This document shows positions 43,162 through 51,686 of a DNA stretch of 64,000 nt, piece after piece. The number at the start of each line of letters is the position of its first letter. Within the stretch, counting starts at the first letter, position 1. Position numbers and translations under genes: made by a program. Origin of the DNA: Pandoraea anhela. GTDB lineage: Bacteria; Pseudomonadota; Gammaproteobacteria; Burkholderiales; Burkholderiaceae. The stretch lies in NCBI RefSeq assembly GCF_902459655.1, contig NZ_CABPSB010000005.1, positions 124,001-188,000 on the forward strand. The letters run 5' to 3'. The notes beneath the pieces were generated by a model, which was given only the letters and a program-made list of their open reading frames with translations, searched no databases and was not told the DNA's origin.

Positions 43162-44337
43162 TTATTTCGACTTCTGCGAACCGATCTCGGCATCCCACTT
43201 CTGGAACGCTGCCACCATCGCCGTCGCATCGAGCGGCACGGCATGCGGGAAGTCGGCGATGAGCCTGGCGTACTCCGGACGGCCGTACTTCGCGATCGTC
43301 TCCTGGCTCCTGGCCGGCGCGGCGGACAGCGGCACGTCCTTCACGGCGGGTCCCGGATAGAAGTAGCCGTCGTCATAAGTAAGCGCCTGTTGCGCCGGTT
43401 CGAGCATGAAGTTGATCAGCTTGACGATCACGTCCATCTTCTCTTTGGCGACGCCCTTCGGCACGACCAGGTAATGCGCGTCGTTCACCCATGTGAACTT
43501 GTCGAACGACTGCACCTTGAAACTCGCCGGCACGATACCGAGCGCGCGCGGGTTGATGTCCCAGCCCGTGACGGTGAGCGTCATATCGCGGCTGCCCTCA
43601 CCCAGTTCCTTCATCACCGCCGACGTGCCGCCCGGGTAGTACGGAATGCATGTGTCGAGTTCCTTGAGGAACGCCCACGTCTTGTCCCATCCCTTGATCG
43701 GATCGTGCGGGTCCTTGTCGCCGAGCAGATACGGCAGCCCCATGAGGAACGTGCGGCCCGGGCCGGAATTGGCCGGACGCGCGTAAATCAGCTTGCCCGG
43801 ATTCGCCTTGCACCAGGCGAGCAGTTCGGCGGGCGTCTTCGGCGGGTTCGTCACCTTCGCCGGGTTGTATTCGACGAGCGGACCGGCAGGCATGAACGTG
43901 ACCGCCAGCCCGTACCCCTTCGAGAGTTCCTGCATGGCGCGAACATTGGGCGCGTACTTGTCGAGTACGCCCGGCAGCTTCGCGCTGTATTCGGGCAACA
44001 AACGTTGCCAGAGGTTTTGCTGAATGCCGGCGGCAAGCGCGTCGGTGCCGGTCAGCACGATATCGATATCGACGCGGCCGGCGGCCTGCATGGCCTTGAT
44101 CTTGCCCGGCAGCTGCGGTGCAGGGGCGTTCGTGAACGTGATTTTGGAGACGAGATCCGGGTACTTGTCGCGGAAGGCTTCGAAGCCCTTTTGCGTGAGC
44201 GCGAGATTGCCCGCCACATCCACCACGTTCAGCGCGACCGGCGCCGCGCTCGCGGTGCCTGCGAGTCCTCCAAGTACGGCGGCACAGGCCGCTGCGCCAA
44301 GCGTGCGCTGCCAGAATCCCCTACGGCTGAAGGCCAT
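43162..44337 (-). CDS. ABC importer periplasmic substrate-binding protein
   Basis: 391 residues. The N terminus SRRGFWQRTLGAAACAAVLGG resembles a Tat or Sec signal peptide, with cleavage after ASA. The remainder is a family 1 solute-binding protein in the PotD/AfuA/FbpA superfamily. The bound solute cannot be told from sequence; members of this superfamily bind iron, polyamines, thiamine, phosphonates or sugar phosphates. An AAAGGAGACAG ribosome-binding site precedes the ATG. It is the first gene of the operon. Confidence 0.88.
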   Translation of the reverse strand: MAFSRRGFWQRTLGAAACAAVLGGLAGTASAAPVALNVVDVAGNLALTQKGFEAFRDKYPDLVSKITFTNAPAPQLPGKIKAMQAAGRVDIDIVLTGTDALAAGIQQNLWQRLLPEYSAKLPGVLDKYAPNVRAMQELSKGYGLAVTFMPAGPLVEYNPAKVTNPPKTPAELLAWCKANPGKLIYARPANSGPGRTFLMGLPYLLGDKDPHDPIKGWDKTWAFLKELDTCIPYYPGGTSAVMKELGEGSRDMTLTVTGWDINPRALGIVPASFKVQSFDKFTWVNDAHYLVVPKGVAKEKMDVIVKLINFMLEPAQQALTYDDGYFYPGPAVKDVPLSAAPARSQETIAKYGRPEYARLIADFPHAVPLDATAMVAAFQKWDAEIGSQKSK

Positions 44338-44368
44338 GCTGTCTCCTTTTTTAATGGAATTTCTCGTA

Positions 44369-44383
44369 AGTCATCATATGACT
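44369..44383. promoter_or_regulatory. GntR-type operator at the ABC importer promoter
   Basis: AGTCAT-CAT-ATGACT is a perfect 6-base inverted repeat with a 3-base spacer. It lies 32-46 bases upstream of the binding-protein start codon, in the likely promoter. Confidence 0.6.
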
Positions 44384-44558
44384 GAGGTACTGGATTTGCA
44401 ATTAGGAGACAGCGCAAACCACCCCAGAGGTTTCCCTAGGTGAACCAGCCATTCGCGACTTCAATGGCCGAAAAATTGAGATTTCATCAGGATGCCGAGC
44501 ATGTCGTCAGGGATTTCACCGATGGAGAGGCGCGCGGTGCGTCCCCTAAATTACGGCC

Positions 44559-44573
44559 AGTCATACGATGACG
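44559..44573. promoter_or_regulatory. GntR-type operator on the porin side
   Basis: AGTCAT-ACG-ATGACG differs from the perfect repeat by one base, and shares the ACG spacer and ATGAC arm with the kdgD site at 24419. It is about 245 bases before the porin start. Confidence 0.55.
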
Positions 44574-44816
44574 TAAAAGTGTCACAAACCACGATGGAGA
44601 CGACGCACATCACGTCGCCGCCGACGCCACATTCCCGGTCGTGACTGAGGAAAAGGTGTCGTGAAAATCCAGCGCATCACGAAAAAATCACGAGAAGGAA
44701 GCGCCCCGCAGCGAAGCGAGATGAAGCAAAACGGGCACAAGCCTCGGACGGCATACCCCGATGGCCGTCGACGTCACAAGCGAAGTTCAGGAAAACACAT
44801 CACAAGAGGAGCCGTC

Positions 44817-45989
44817 GTGAGACATTCGAAACTGTTTGCCGGGCTGGTATTGGCCGGTCTCGCCGCCGGGGCTGTACCGGCGTTTGCCCAGTCGAGCGTG
44901 ACGCTGTACGGGATCGTCGACGACGCATTGACCTACAGCAGCAACCAGAACGGCAAGTCGAATACCTATCTGCGCAACGGCAACCTCGCGGGCAGTCGCT
45001 GGGGCCTGCGCGGCACGGAAGATCTCGGTGGAGGCACCAAGGCGCTCTTCCAGCTGGAAAACGGCTTCGACATCAACAACGGCGCCTTCAGTTCGTCGGG
45101 CGTGATGTTCAACCGTCAGGCGTTCGTCGGCCTGAAGAACGAACAGGTCGGCACGCTCACCATCGGCCGTCAGTACTCGCCGTACTATCTGCTCGTGGGC
45201 ACGATCGGCCCGGTCGCCTACGTGACGGGTGCAACCGGCGCCCACCCGGGCGATATCGACGGCCTCGACACGACCATCCGCATCAACAACTCGGTGACTT
45301 ACACGTCGCCCGTTTTGTGGGGCGTGACGGCCAGCCTGCAATATGGTTTCGGCGGTCAGGCCGGCGCGATGGGCAAGGGCAACACATTCTCCGGCGCGCT
45401 GCGTTACGACGGCGGTCCGCTGTCGCTCGCCGCCGGCTACCTTCGCCTGAACAACGTGGGCGGCGGCACCGCGTGGAACAGCGCCTCCACGGGCGTGCCG
45501 GGCACGTCTGCCGTCAATCAGGGTTACGTGACGGCCGACTCGCTGCAACACATCGCCGTGGCCGGCATCTACACCATCGGCAGCGTGACGCTGGGCGCGA
45601 GCTATAGCAACGTGCAATACAAGCCGGGCGCGGCGTCGTTGTTCCGCAACAGTGCGATCTTCAATACGGCGGGTGTGCATGCGTCGTGGATCGTGGCGCC
45701 GCAGTGGCGTCTGGCGGCGGCGTACAGCTACACCGCGGCGTCGAAGGCCAACGGCATCAACGACGCCGCAACTTACCATCAGGTGTCGCTCGCGCAGGTG
45801 TACTCGCTCTCGAAGCGCACGTCGCTCTATGCGCTCGAAGCGTGGCAGCACGCCAACGGCAAGTCGCTCTCCGCCAACGGCGTGAGCATCATCAACGCCG
45901 GACCGGTGGTCGGCGACTCGCAGAACAGCACGCCGTCGACAACGAGTTCGCAGTTCGTCGGCATGCTCGGGATCCGCGTCGATTTCTGA
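44817..45989 (+). CDS. Gram-negative trimeric porin (OmpC-like, betaproteobacterial)
   Basis: 390-residue outer-membrane general porin. A signal peptide (LFAGLVLAGLAAGAVPAFA-Q) is followed by SSVTLYGIVDDALTYSSNQ, the standard first strand of Burkholderiales porins, then alternating beta strands, a loop-3-like segment and a C-terminal GMLGIRVDF ending in Phe. The start is GTG at 44817: GAGGAG lies about 7 bases before it and the signal peptide begins there, whereas the longer ATG frame lacks both. It is divergent from the importer and 238 bases before the GntR gene. Confidence 0.92.
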   Translation: MRHSKLFAGLVLAGLAAGAVPAFAQSSVTLYGIVDDALTYSSNQNGKSNTYLRNGNLAGSRWGLRGTEDLGGGTKALFQLENGFDINNGAFSSSGVMFNRQAFVGLKNEQVGTLTIGRQYSPYYLLVGTIGPVAYVTGATGAHPGDIDGLDTTIRINNSVTYTSPVLWGVTASLQYGFGGQAGAMGKGNTFSGALRYDGGPLSLAAGYLRLNNVGGGTAWNSASTGVPGTSAVNQGYVTADSLQHIAVAGIYTIGSVTLGASYSNVQYKPGAASLFRNSAIFNTAGVHASWIVAPQWRLAAAYSYTAASKANGINDAATYHQVSLAQVYSLSKRTSLYALEAWQHANGKSLSANGVSIINAGPVVGDSQNSTPSTTSSQFVGMLGIRVDF

Positions 45990-46227
45990 CGTTTTTCGGT
46001 GTTCCGCAACGGTGCCGCGTGCGTCCCGGTGCGGACGGTCATGAGTGGTCGCGAGAAGTCGCGAGAAGTCGCACAAAGCCGTAGGTTCGACCGCCAGCGC
46101 CCGATACGGTCAGGGTTGCCGCGCTGGCGGTCGATTCTTATCGGTTGTCGTATGTATGCGACGGTCGATAAGGTAAACTGAGCGTGCTTTTCGCCAAATA
46201 TCGTCCCCACAATTCCAATCGACGCCA

Positions 46228-46980
46228 ATGTCCATGACCAGTCCGTTGCCCGCACGTCCTCGCCGCAAGTCTCGCAGCCTCACGGAGGAGGTGGTAAGCG
46301 CCTTGTCCGAGCAGATTCGCGCCGGCACGTTCCGCCCGGGCGACAAGTTGCCGACCGAGTCGGCCATCATGGAAAGTCTCGGCGTGAGCCGCACGGTGGT
46401 CCGTGAAGCGATTTCACGCCTGCAAGCGGCGCAACTGGTCGAAACACGTCACGGCATCGGTACGTTCGTGCTCGAAGCGCCGCGCGAGAACGCGCTGCAA
46501 GTCGACACCAACAGCATTCTCACGATGCTCGATGTGATGGCGATTCTGGAATTGCGCATTTCGCTGGAAACCGAAGCGGCCGGGCTTGCCGCGAACCGTC
46601 GCACGGACACGCAGCTCAAGGCGATGCGTCAGGCGCTCGACGACTTCGAGATGCACGTGCGTCAGCGCACCGGCAACGCCGTGACCGCCGACGTGGCCTT
46701 CCATCTGCAAGTGGCGAGCGCGACCGGCAACCGTTACTTCCACGACATTCTCGAACAACTCGGCAACACGATCATTCCGCGCACGCGCGTGAATTCCGCC
46801 GCACTGGCCGACGACGATCAGGTGTCGTATCTGAACCGCGTGAATCGCGAGCACGAAGACATCTACAACGCGATCGCGCGACGCGATCCGGAAGCCGCGC
46901 GTGCCGCCATGCGCACACATCTGACGAACAGCCGCGAGCGTCTGCGTCGGGCGCAGGAATCGGCCGGCACGCAAAGCTGA
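46228..46980 (+). CDS. FadR-subfamily GntR transcriptional regulator
   Basis: 250 residues. The N-terminal winged helix contains LTEEVVSALSEQIRAGTFRPG and LPTESAIMESLGVSRTVVREAISRLQ; the C-terminal FCD ligand domain (from about residue 95, LDVMAILELRISLETEAAGL) holds the metal/effector-binding His and Asp residues. This class often regulates catabolism of sugar acids or organic acids. It is the only GntR gene in the window and sits next to the porin/importer locus, making it the best candidate to bind the AGTCAT-N3-ATGACT sites there and at the hexarate locus. Confidence 0.9.
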   Translation: MSMTSPLPARPRRKSRSLTEEVVSALSEQIRAGTFRPGDKLPTESAIMESLGVSRTVVREAISRLQAAQLVETRHGIGTFVLEAPRENALQVDTNSILTMLDVMAILELRISLETEAAGLAANRRTDTQLKAMRQALDDFEMHVRQRTGNAVTADVAFHLQVASATGNRYFHDILEQLGNTIIPRTRVNSAALADDDQVSYLNRVNREHEDIYNAIARRDPEAARAAMRTHLTNSRERLRRAQESAGTQS

Positions 46981-47230
46981 CGTCATGCGCGAGGGCGTGT
47001 CGCCACCGCCGGCGGCAGATACCGATGCGGTGGACGATATGCGAGTCGATATCGCTTAGCGCCGCCGCTCGCCGGGACCAAGGCGGCATCCGTCATTCAA
47101 ATGATGGTGCGGGGGCACGGCGCACAGTACGATGAGTGCACCATTCGTGCCATCGATGTCGTGCACACAATGCAGTTGAGGCATCCGGCTGCATCCGATC
47201 TGTCCGATTCCGTCCGGGAAGCGCGCCACC

Positions 47231-48205
47231 ATGATGAAACGCCTGATTGCCCGTCCCCCTGTGCGCGCCGCATGGCTTCGTGCTTCGGCGCTTGCGACCA
47301 CACTCGTCACCACGCTCGTCACCACACTCGTCACAATACCCGCGACATCTTCGGCGACGGAGGAAACGGCGGCGTCGAGCGCCGCTGCGATGGACATCCG
47401 GCCCGACATCGTCTCCGTCGTCCTGCCTGGCGCGGGCGCTTTTGGCGGCGACGTCGGCATGCACACCGAGGTCTACAAACCGGCCGGCAACGGACCGTTC
47501 CCCGTGCTGATCTTCGAACACGGGCGCGCCGGCGATCCGCAGACACGCGCGAAACTCACGGCTCCCATTTCGCAGGCACACGTGCGCTTCTGGCTCGCAA
47601 AGGGTTTCGCCATCGTTGCGCCGATTCGCGTCGGGTACGGGCGGACGGGCGGCCCGGATCGAGAAAACTCGGGGGCGGCGTTCAACCAGAGCGGACAGTG
47701 CACGCGTCGACCGGATTTCGAAACGCTCGGCAAAGTGACGGCGCAGGCGAATCTCGCGGTATTGCAATGGGCGCAGGCGCAGCCGTGGGCGGACAAGCAG
47801 CGGGTGGTGCTCGAAGGTCGCTCCGTCGGTGGTTTCACGACGGTCTCCACGGCCGCGACCAATCCGCCGGGCGTCGTCGGTTACATCAACTTCTCGGGCG
47901 GCGCGGGCGGCTCGCCGGAGCGCGCACCGCAGCACAGCTGCGACCCGGAGCAGATGAAAACGGTCTACGGCGAGTTCGGCAAGACGACGAAGATCCCCGG
48001 GCTTTGGCTGTATGCGCGCAATGACCAGTACTGGGGCGCAGACGCGCCCCGGCAATGGTTCGACGCCTTCGCTGCGTCGGGCAGTCCGGCAACGTTCGTT
48101 CACACCGAAGATATTTCCGGCCACGACGGTCATCTGCTGCTCACCTATGGCGGCAAGTTGTGGTCCGCCCCCGTGAACGCATTCCTCAAACAGCTCGGGT
48201 TTTGA
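47231..48205 (+). CDS. Exported alpha/beta hydrolase
   Basis: 324 residues, dienelactone-hydrolase-like fold. The nucleophile elbow is EGRSVGGF, a later aspartate is in ARNDQYWG and the histidine in ISGHDGH, giving a plausible Ser-Asp-His triad. The N-terminal 45 residues are a long signal-like segment containing the TTLVT repeat, encoded by a 12-bp tandem repeat. Substrate is unknown; the secreted location suggests an ester or peptide-like compound outside the cytoplasm. No obvious partner gene is beside it. Confidence 0.82.
   Translation: MMKRLIARPPVRAAWLRASALATTLVTTLVTTLVTIPATSSATEETAASSAAAMDIRPDIVSVVLPGAGAFGGDVGMHTEVYKPAGNGPFPVLIFEHGRAGDPQTRAKLTAPISQAHVRFWLAKGFAIVAPIRVGYGRTGGPDRENSGAAFNQSGQCTRRPDFETLGKVTAQANLAVLQWAQAQPWADKQRVVLEGRSVGGFTTVSTAATNPPGVVGYINFSGGAGGSPERAPQHSCDPEQMKTVYGEFGKTTKIPGLWLYARNDQYWGADAPRQWFDAFAASGSPATFVHTEDISGHDGHLLLTYGGKLWSAPVNAFLKQLGF
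47297..47332. repeat. 12-bp tandem repeat in the hydrolase signal region
   Basis: ACCACACTCGTC, ACCACGCTCGTC, ACCACACTCGTC. Three units in frame, encoding Thr-Thr-Leu-Val three times within the signal peptide. Confidence 0.9.
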
Positions 48206-48257
48206 GGGTTCGTCTACCTTCGTCACGCGTCATGCGCCGTACGGCATGCATCAGGCG

Positions 48258-48590
48258 TTACGTCGTGACATGCGGGACGAGCACGTGCGGCAATTTTCCA
48301 TCCCCATAAGACCGCAGCACCTGCGAGATGACGACCTGATAGCCGTCGAGCCATTTGGATTGCGCCGCCTTCGCCTCGATATGCGACGGATGCCGAATCA
48401 ATTGCTCAAGCGCGTCCAGCGTCGCCCAGTAATACACGTTGGCGACTTGACCTGTCGTCGCGTTCTCCCAGGCCTCCTCGCCGAGATACCCGGGAATACA
48501 CCGTGCCGCCCGAGCGATGGCCTGATCGAGTCGATGGAATTCGTCGTCAAACGATTTCGCTGCGAAGATGAACGTGGAGGAATATGTCAT
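48258..48590 (-). CDS. Antibiotic-biosynthesis-monooxygenase-like (ABM) protein
   Basis: 110-residue small ferredoxin-like alpha/beta barrel protein, similar to ABM or haem-degrading-type domains. Visible features are FIFAAKSFDDEFHRLDQAIA, CIPGYLGEEAWEN and VYYWATLDALEQLIRHPSHI, which are typical of this fold. The start is the ATG at 48590; no strong ribosome-binding site is seen. A long frame continues upstream into non-coding DNA and tRNA and is not real. The substrate, if any, is unknown. Confidence 0.75.
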   Translation of the reverse strand: MTYSSTFIFAAKSFDDEFHRLDQAIARAARCIPGYLGEEAWENATTGQVANVYYWATLDALEQLIRHPSHIEAKAAQSKWLDGYQVVISQVLRSYGDGKLPHVLVPHVTT

Positions 48591-48958
48591 GGTGAAAGAT
48601 GGTGGGGGAAGGAGAACCCGACGAGCCCGACACGATTGCACTGGCCGAATGCATGCGCCCGTCAGCGTCGACACAGGCGCAAGCGCATTCCCTGGCAGTG
48701 AGGGTGAGCATGCGAGAGGCATGAGCGATGCGTTGAAGTTCACGAGTCGCACAAGCGCACTGTCGGCGACCGAATCGAGACACGCGTCAAGGAGCGGCGC
48801 GATCCGCGCAAGTGCTTCGGCACCGATGCACCGCGTTCCCGCCTCCCAACACGATAGGGGCCGATTGCCCTCGCTCACGGAGGCCCATGTGACGGGACTC
48901 AGCGAACGAGGGGAATGCATAAAAAGAAAAAGCCCTGACAAGTCAGGGCTTTTGAATT
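48591..48958. other. Intergenic region with no recognised gene
   Basis: About 370 bases between the ABM-like gene and the tRNA cluster. The only notable element is the tRNA-operon terminator at its right end. Confidence 0.4.
48917..48953 (-). terminator. Rho-independent terminator of the tRNA operon
   Basis: On the minus strand AGCCCTGAC and GTCAGGGCT form a 9-base stem with a 2-base loop, followed by a T-rich run (TTTTCTTTTT), six bases after the tRNA-Cys 3' end. Confidence 0.93.
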
Positions 48959-49032
48959 TGGAGGCGGGAGTCGGAATCGAACCGGCGTACACGGCTTTGC
49001 AGGCCGCTGCATGACCACTCTGCCATCCCGCC
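48959..49032 (-). tRNA. tRNA-Cys (anticodon GCA)
   Basis: 74 bases including encoded CCA. Acceptor GGCGGGA pairs with TCCCGCC; the anticodon loop reads CTGCAAA with GCA; GGTTCGATTCC forms the T loop. Confidence 0.95.
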
Positions 49033-49148
49033 ATCGGGATATGCTGCCGCATTGTAACCGCTCTTTGTTTCCATCGAGGGCGCCCTTCGGATCGATCGCC
49101 GTGGGCTTTTCGGCAAATAAAAAGGGAAGCCAGGCTTCCCTCTGGATT

Positions 49149-49224
49149 TGGAGCGGGAGACGAGTCTCGAACTCGCGACCTCAACCTTGGCAAGGTTGCG
49201 CTCTACCAACTGAGCTACTCCCGC
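49149..49224 (-). tRNA. tRNA-Gly (anticodon GCC), copy 2
   Basis: 76 bases with encoded CCA. Acceptor GCGGGAG pairs with CTCCCGC; the anticodon loop is TTGCCAA. Identical in sequence to the copy at 49274. Confidence 0.96.
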
Positions 49225-49273
49225 ATGACACCGAACACCAAGGATCAACTCACTTAATGTCCAGTGTGAAAAC

Positions 49274-49349
49274 TGGAGCGGGAGACGAGTCTCGAACTCG
49301 CGACCTCAACCTTGGCAAGGTTGCGCTCTACCAACTGAGCTACTCCCGC
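49274..49349 (-). tRNA. tRNA-Gly (anticodon GCC), copy 1
   Basis: 76 bases with encoded CCA, identical to the copy at 49149 and 49 bases upstream of it in the transcribed direction. The cluster gly-gly-cys follows pgsA, like the E. coli pgsA-glyW-cysT order. Confidence 0.96.
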
Positions 49350-49537
49350 ATTTTCATGCGTACTACCAATCCATCAACTTCTTAAAACTTCGCTGCCGGG
49401 CTAGCGCCGTAGCAGCGAGAATGAGATTATGGCTAAACGACGATTCAGTGTCAAGCACCTGCACTGAAAATTTGTGAAGAATTTTCTCCTTCACTGCGCA
49501 GATCCCGCATCCCTCCCGCATTTTCAGGGACTTACAC

Positions 49538-50131
49538 TCACATCTGCGCCCCACCACGCTCGCGAATCTGCGGCCACGCGCGGCGCAGATAGTACAGCAT
49601 CGACCACAACGTGAGTACCGACGCCACGTAGATCAACCACGTTCCCCAGAACCGCGAGTCGAAGCGCAACCCGTTCCAGGCCACCGTGCCGTTGAACAGC
49701 AACAGCGGAATCGCCACCATCTGCGCCGCCGTCTTGATCTTGCCCAATTGATGCACCGCCACGCTGCGCGACGCGCCAATTTGCGCCATCCACTCGCGTA
49801 ACGCCGAAATCGTGATCTCGCGACCGATGATGATCAGCGCCACCAACGCGTTGATCCGGCCCATCTGCAACAACATCAGCAACGCCGCCGCCACCATCAG
49901 CTTGTCGGCCACCGGGTCCAGAAATGCACCGAATGCCGACGTCTGGTTCCAGCGTCGCGCCAGAAACCCGTCGAACCAATCCGTCAGCGCCGCCAGCACG
50001 AACACCGCGCACGCCACCCAGTTCATCTCGACCGACGATAACCACGTCGTCGGCAAGTAGTAGACGCCGACCACCAGCGGGATCAGCACGATCCGAAGCC
50101 AGGTCAGGAATATGGGGACATTGAAAGGCAT
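49538..50131 (-). CDS. pgsA: CDP-diacylglycerol-glycerol-3-phosphate 3-phosphatidyltransferase
   Basis: 197-residue membrane enzyme that makes phosphatidylglycerophosphate, the precursor of phosphatidylglycerol and cardiolipin. The CDP-alcohol phosphatidyltransferase motif is complete: DWFDGFLARRWNQTSAFGAF followed by LDPVADK. It starts MPFNVPIFLTWLRI at the ATG at 50131; the longer frame to 50371 overlaps the divergent channel gene region and lacks similarity. The tRNA-Gly/Gly/Cys cluster follows on the same strand. Confidence 0.95.
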   Translation of the reverse strand: MPFNVPIFLTWLRIVLIPLVVGVYYLPTTWLSSVEMNWVACAVFVLAALTDWFDGFLARRWNQTSAFGAFLDPVADKLMVAAALLMLLQMGRINALVALIIIGREITISALREWMAQIGASRSVAVHQLGKIKTAAQMVAIPLLLFNGTVAWNGLRFDSRFWGTWLIYVASVLTLWSMLYYLRRAWPQIRERGGAQM

Positions 50132-50307
50132 GGCAGCATGAGTTCGGCAAACGGCAGTCGACACACGGCGCGCTCGGCAGCCGTACCAGACCCGCATTGT
50201 GCCGTGTCTGCCCCGCAGCGACAAGGCCGCGGCACCTCGCACCTGTTGACATGTGCGCCGGTGTGCCCCTATCTTGCTCGCAACATCCCGCCAATAGCGC
50301 CGATCTC

Positions 50308-51546
50308 GTGAAACTGCCCCGGCCCCTGACCGCCTTGCGTGGCGCCCTGCTCCGGCCCGTGCTTTCCCCACACGTCCTTATCGCGGCGCTGGTCGGGATC
50401 GACGGCCTGCTGCTCGTCGCTTCCGTCCTCCTGCGCGTGCCCGGCTCGCTGCTCATCGACCTGTTCGTGCGCGGCGATATCTCCGCGCTGGAACGCATCG
50501 AGGCCACCCATCTGCCTCGCCTGCTGTTCGGCCTGAACGCCATCGAGCGCATCGATTTCTCGCACCTGCCACGCGCACTCGTCGGGCTGGCGCTGGTCGC
50601 GCTCGCCTGCGGACTCGTCATCCGCGCCCGCACCGCCTGGGCATTTACATTAGTGATGCTCGCGCTCGCCGCCGCCATCAATTTCCACCTCGACATCCGC
50701 TTCGATCTGACGTTCGTCCTTTCGCTCGTCTGTTTCGGCCTGTTGCTCTGGTACTGGCGCGAATTCGACCGCGCAAGCTTCGCGGCCGCCACGCTTTACA
50801 CACTTGTCGCCGTATTCGCACTGATCGTCTACGCCACGTTCGGCACGATGTATCTCGGGCGCGAGTTCAAACCGAACGTCGCCGATCTGGCCACGGCCTT
50901 CTATTTCGCCATCGTCACGATGACGACCGTGGGGTATGGCGACATCGTGCCCGTATCGACGGACGCGCGCCTTTTCACCGCCTCGGTCATCCTCTTCGGG
51001 ATCAGCGTGTTCGCAACGTCGCTCACGGTCGTCATCGGCCCGCTCGTCGGGGGCAACCTCAAGAAAATTCTCTCGGGGAGATTCACTCACGTGATACGAA
51101 AGAACCACTTCATCGTGGCCGGCGCGTCGCCGCTTGCCGTCAACGTTCACCATGAACTCACCAAGCGCAACTGGCCGGTGACGGTCATCATCGCGAGCGG
51201 CGCCGACAGCCCGTATCCGGAAAGTGCGGACGTCATGCACGGCGACGCCAGCGACAACGCCGTGCTCACGCAGGCCGGCATCGCTCACGCCAGAGCCGTG
51301 CTCGCGCTACGGGCCGACGATTCGGAGAACGCCTTCATCGTGCTCGCCGCCAAAGAGATCGCACCGAAGGTCCGTACGATCGCCTCGGTGAACGACAGCA
51401 AGCACCTCAGCAAACTCAAGCGGGTGCAGCCGGACATGATCTTCGCGCCGCCGGTCGTCGGCGGCGAACTCCTCGCACGCACGCTCTCGGGCGAGACGGT
51501 CGACAACGAGACCGTCATGCGCCTGCTGTTCCACGGCGATACGTGA
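50308..51546 (+). CDS. Voltage-gated-type potassium channel with TrkA-N domain (Kch-like)
   Basis: 412 residues from the GTG at 50308. Several membrane helices precede the pore, which has the selectivity filter TMTTVGYGD. A cytoplasmic RCK/TrkA-N domain follows (KNHFIVAGASPLAVNVHHEL, DNAVLTQAGIAHARAVLALR), which usually binds NAD(H) or ions and gates the channel. The start is uncertain: in-frame alternatives are ATG 50251 and TTG 50197, and none has a clear ribosome-binding site. The gene lies in the opposite orientation between uvrC and pgsA, two genes that are adjacent in many proteobacteria. Confidence 0.85.
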   Translation: MKLPRPLTALRGALLRPVLSPHVLIAALVGIDGLLLVASVLLRVPGSLLIDLFVRGDISALERIEATHLPRLLFGLNAIERIDFSHLPRALVGLALVALACGLVIRARTAWAFTLVMLALAAAINFHLDIRFDLTFVLSLVCFGLLLWYWREFDRASFAAATLYTLVAVFALIVYATFGTMYLGREFKPNVADLATAFYFAIVTMTTVGYGDIVPVSTDARLFTASVILFGISVFATSLTVVIGPLVGGNLKKILSGRFTHVIRKNHFIVAGASPLAVNVHHELTKRNWPVTVIIASGADSPYPESADVMHGDASDNAVLTQAGIAHARAVLALRADDSENAFIVLAAKEIAPKVRTIASVNDSKHLSKLKRVQPDMIFAPPVVGGELLARTLSGETVDNETVMRLLFHGDT

Positions 51547-51686
51547 TGTGATGGCGAGTCCGGCGAGTCCGGCGAGTCGGACCCTCGTCGCAACGCCCGC
51601 CATGACATCGCCCCAGCCGGGGCTTTCCGATTCGCAGACGCCGGCAGCTTCGCGCAGCGACGCCTATTCACCGGCGTCCGCCGTTT

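Larger units (their letters stand above)
44338..44816. other. Divergent regulatory region importer / porin
   Basis: About 480 bases between the divergent importer and porin genes. It contains two good inverted repeats of the AGTCAT-N3-ATGACT type (44369-44383 and 44559-44573). A frame from 44661 runs into the porin gene but is not the likely start. Confidence 0.6.

Noticed and set aside
48959-49349. Integration site of a mobile element at the tRNA cluster
   Set aside because: No integrase, no duplicated tRNA 3' end other than the two full tRNA-Gly copies, and surrounding genes are core.
49363-49557. Small minus-strand ORF downstream of pgsA
   Set aside because: Runs across the pgsA 3' end and lacks a ribosome-binding site; looks like chance.
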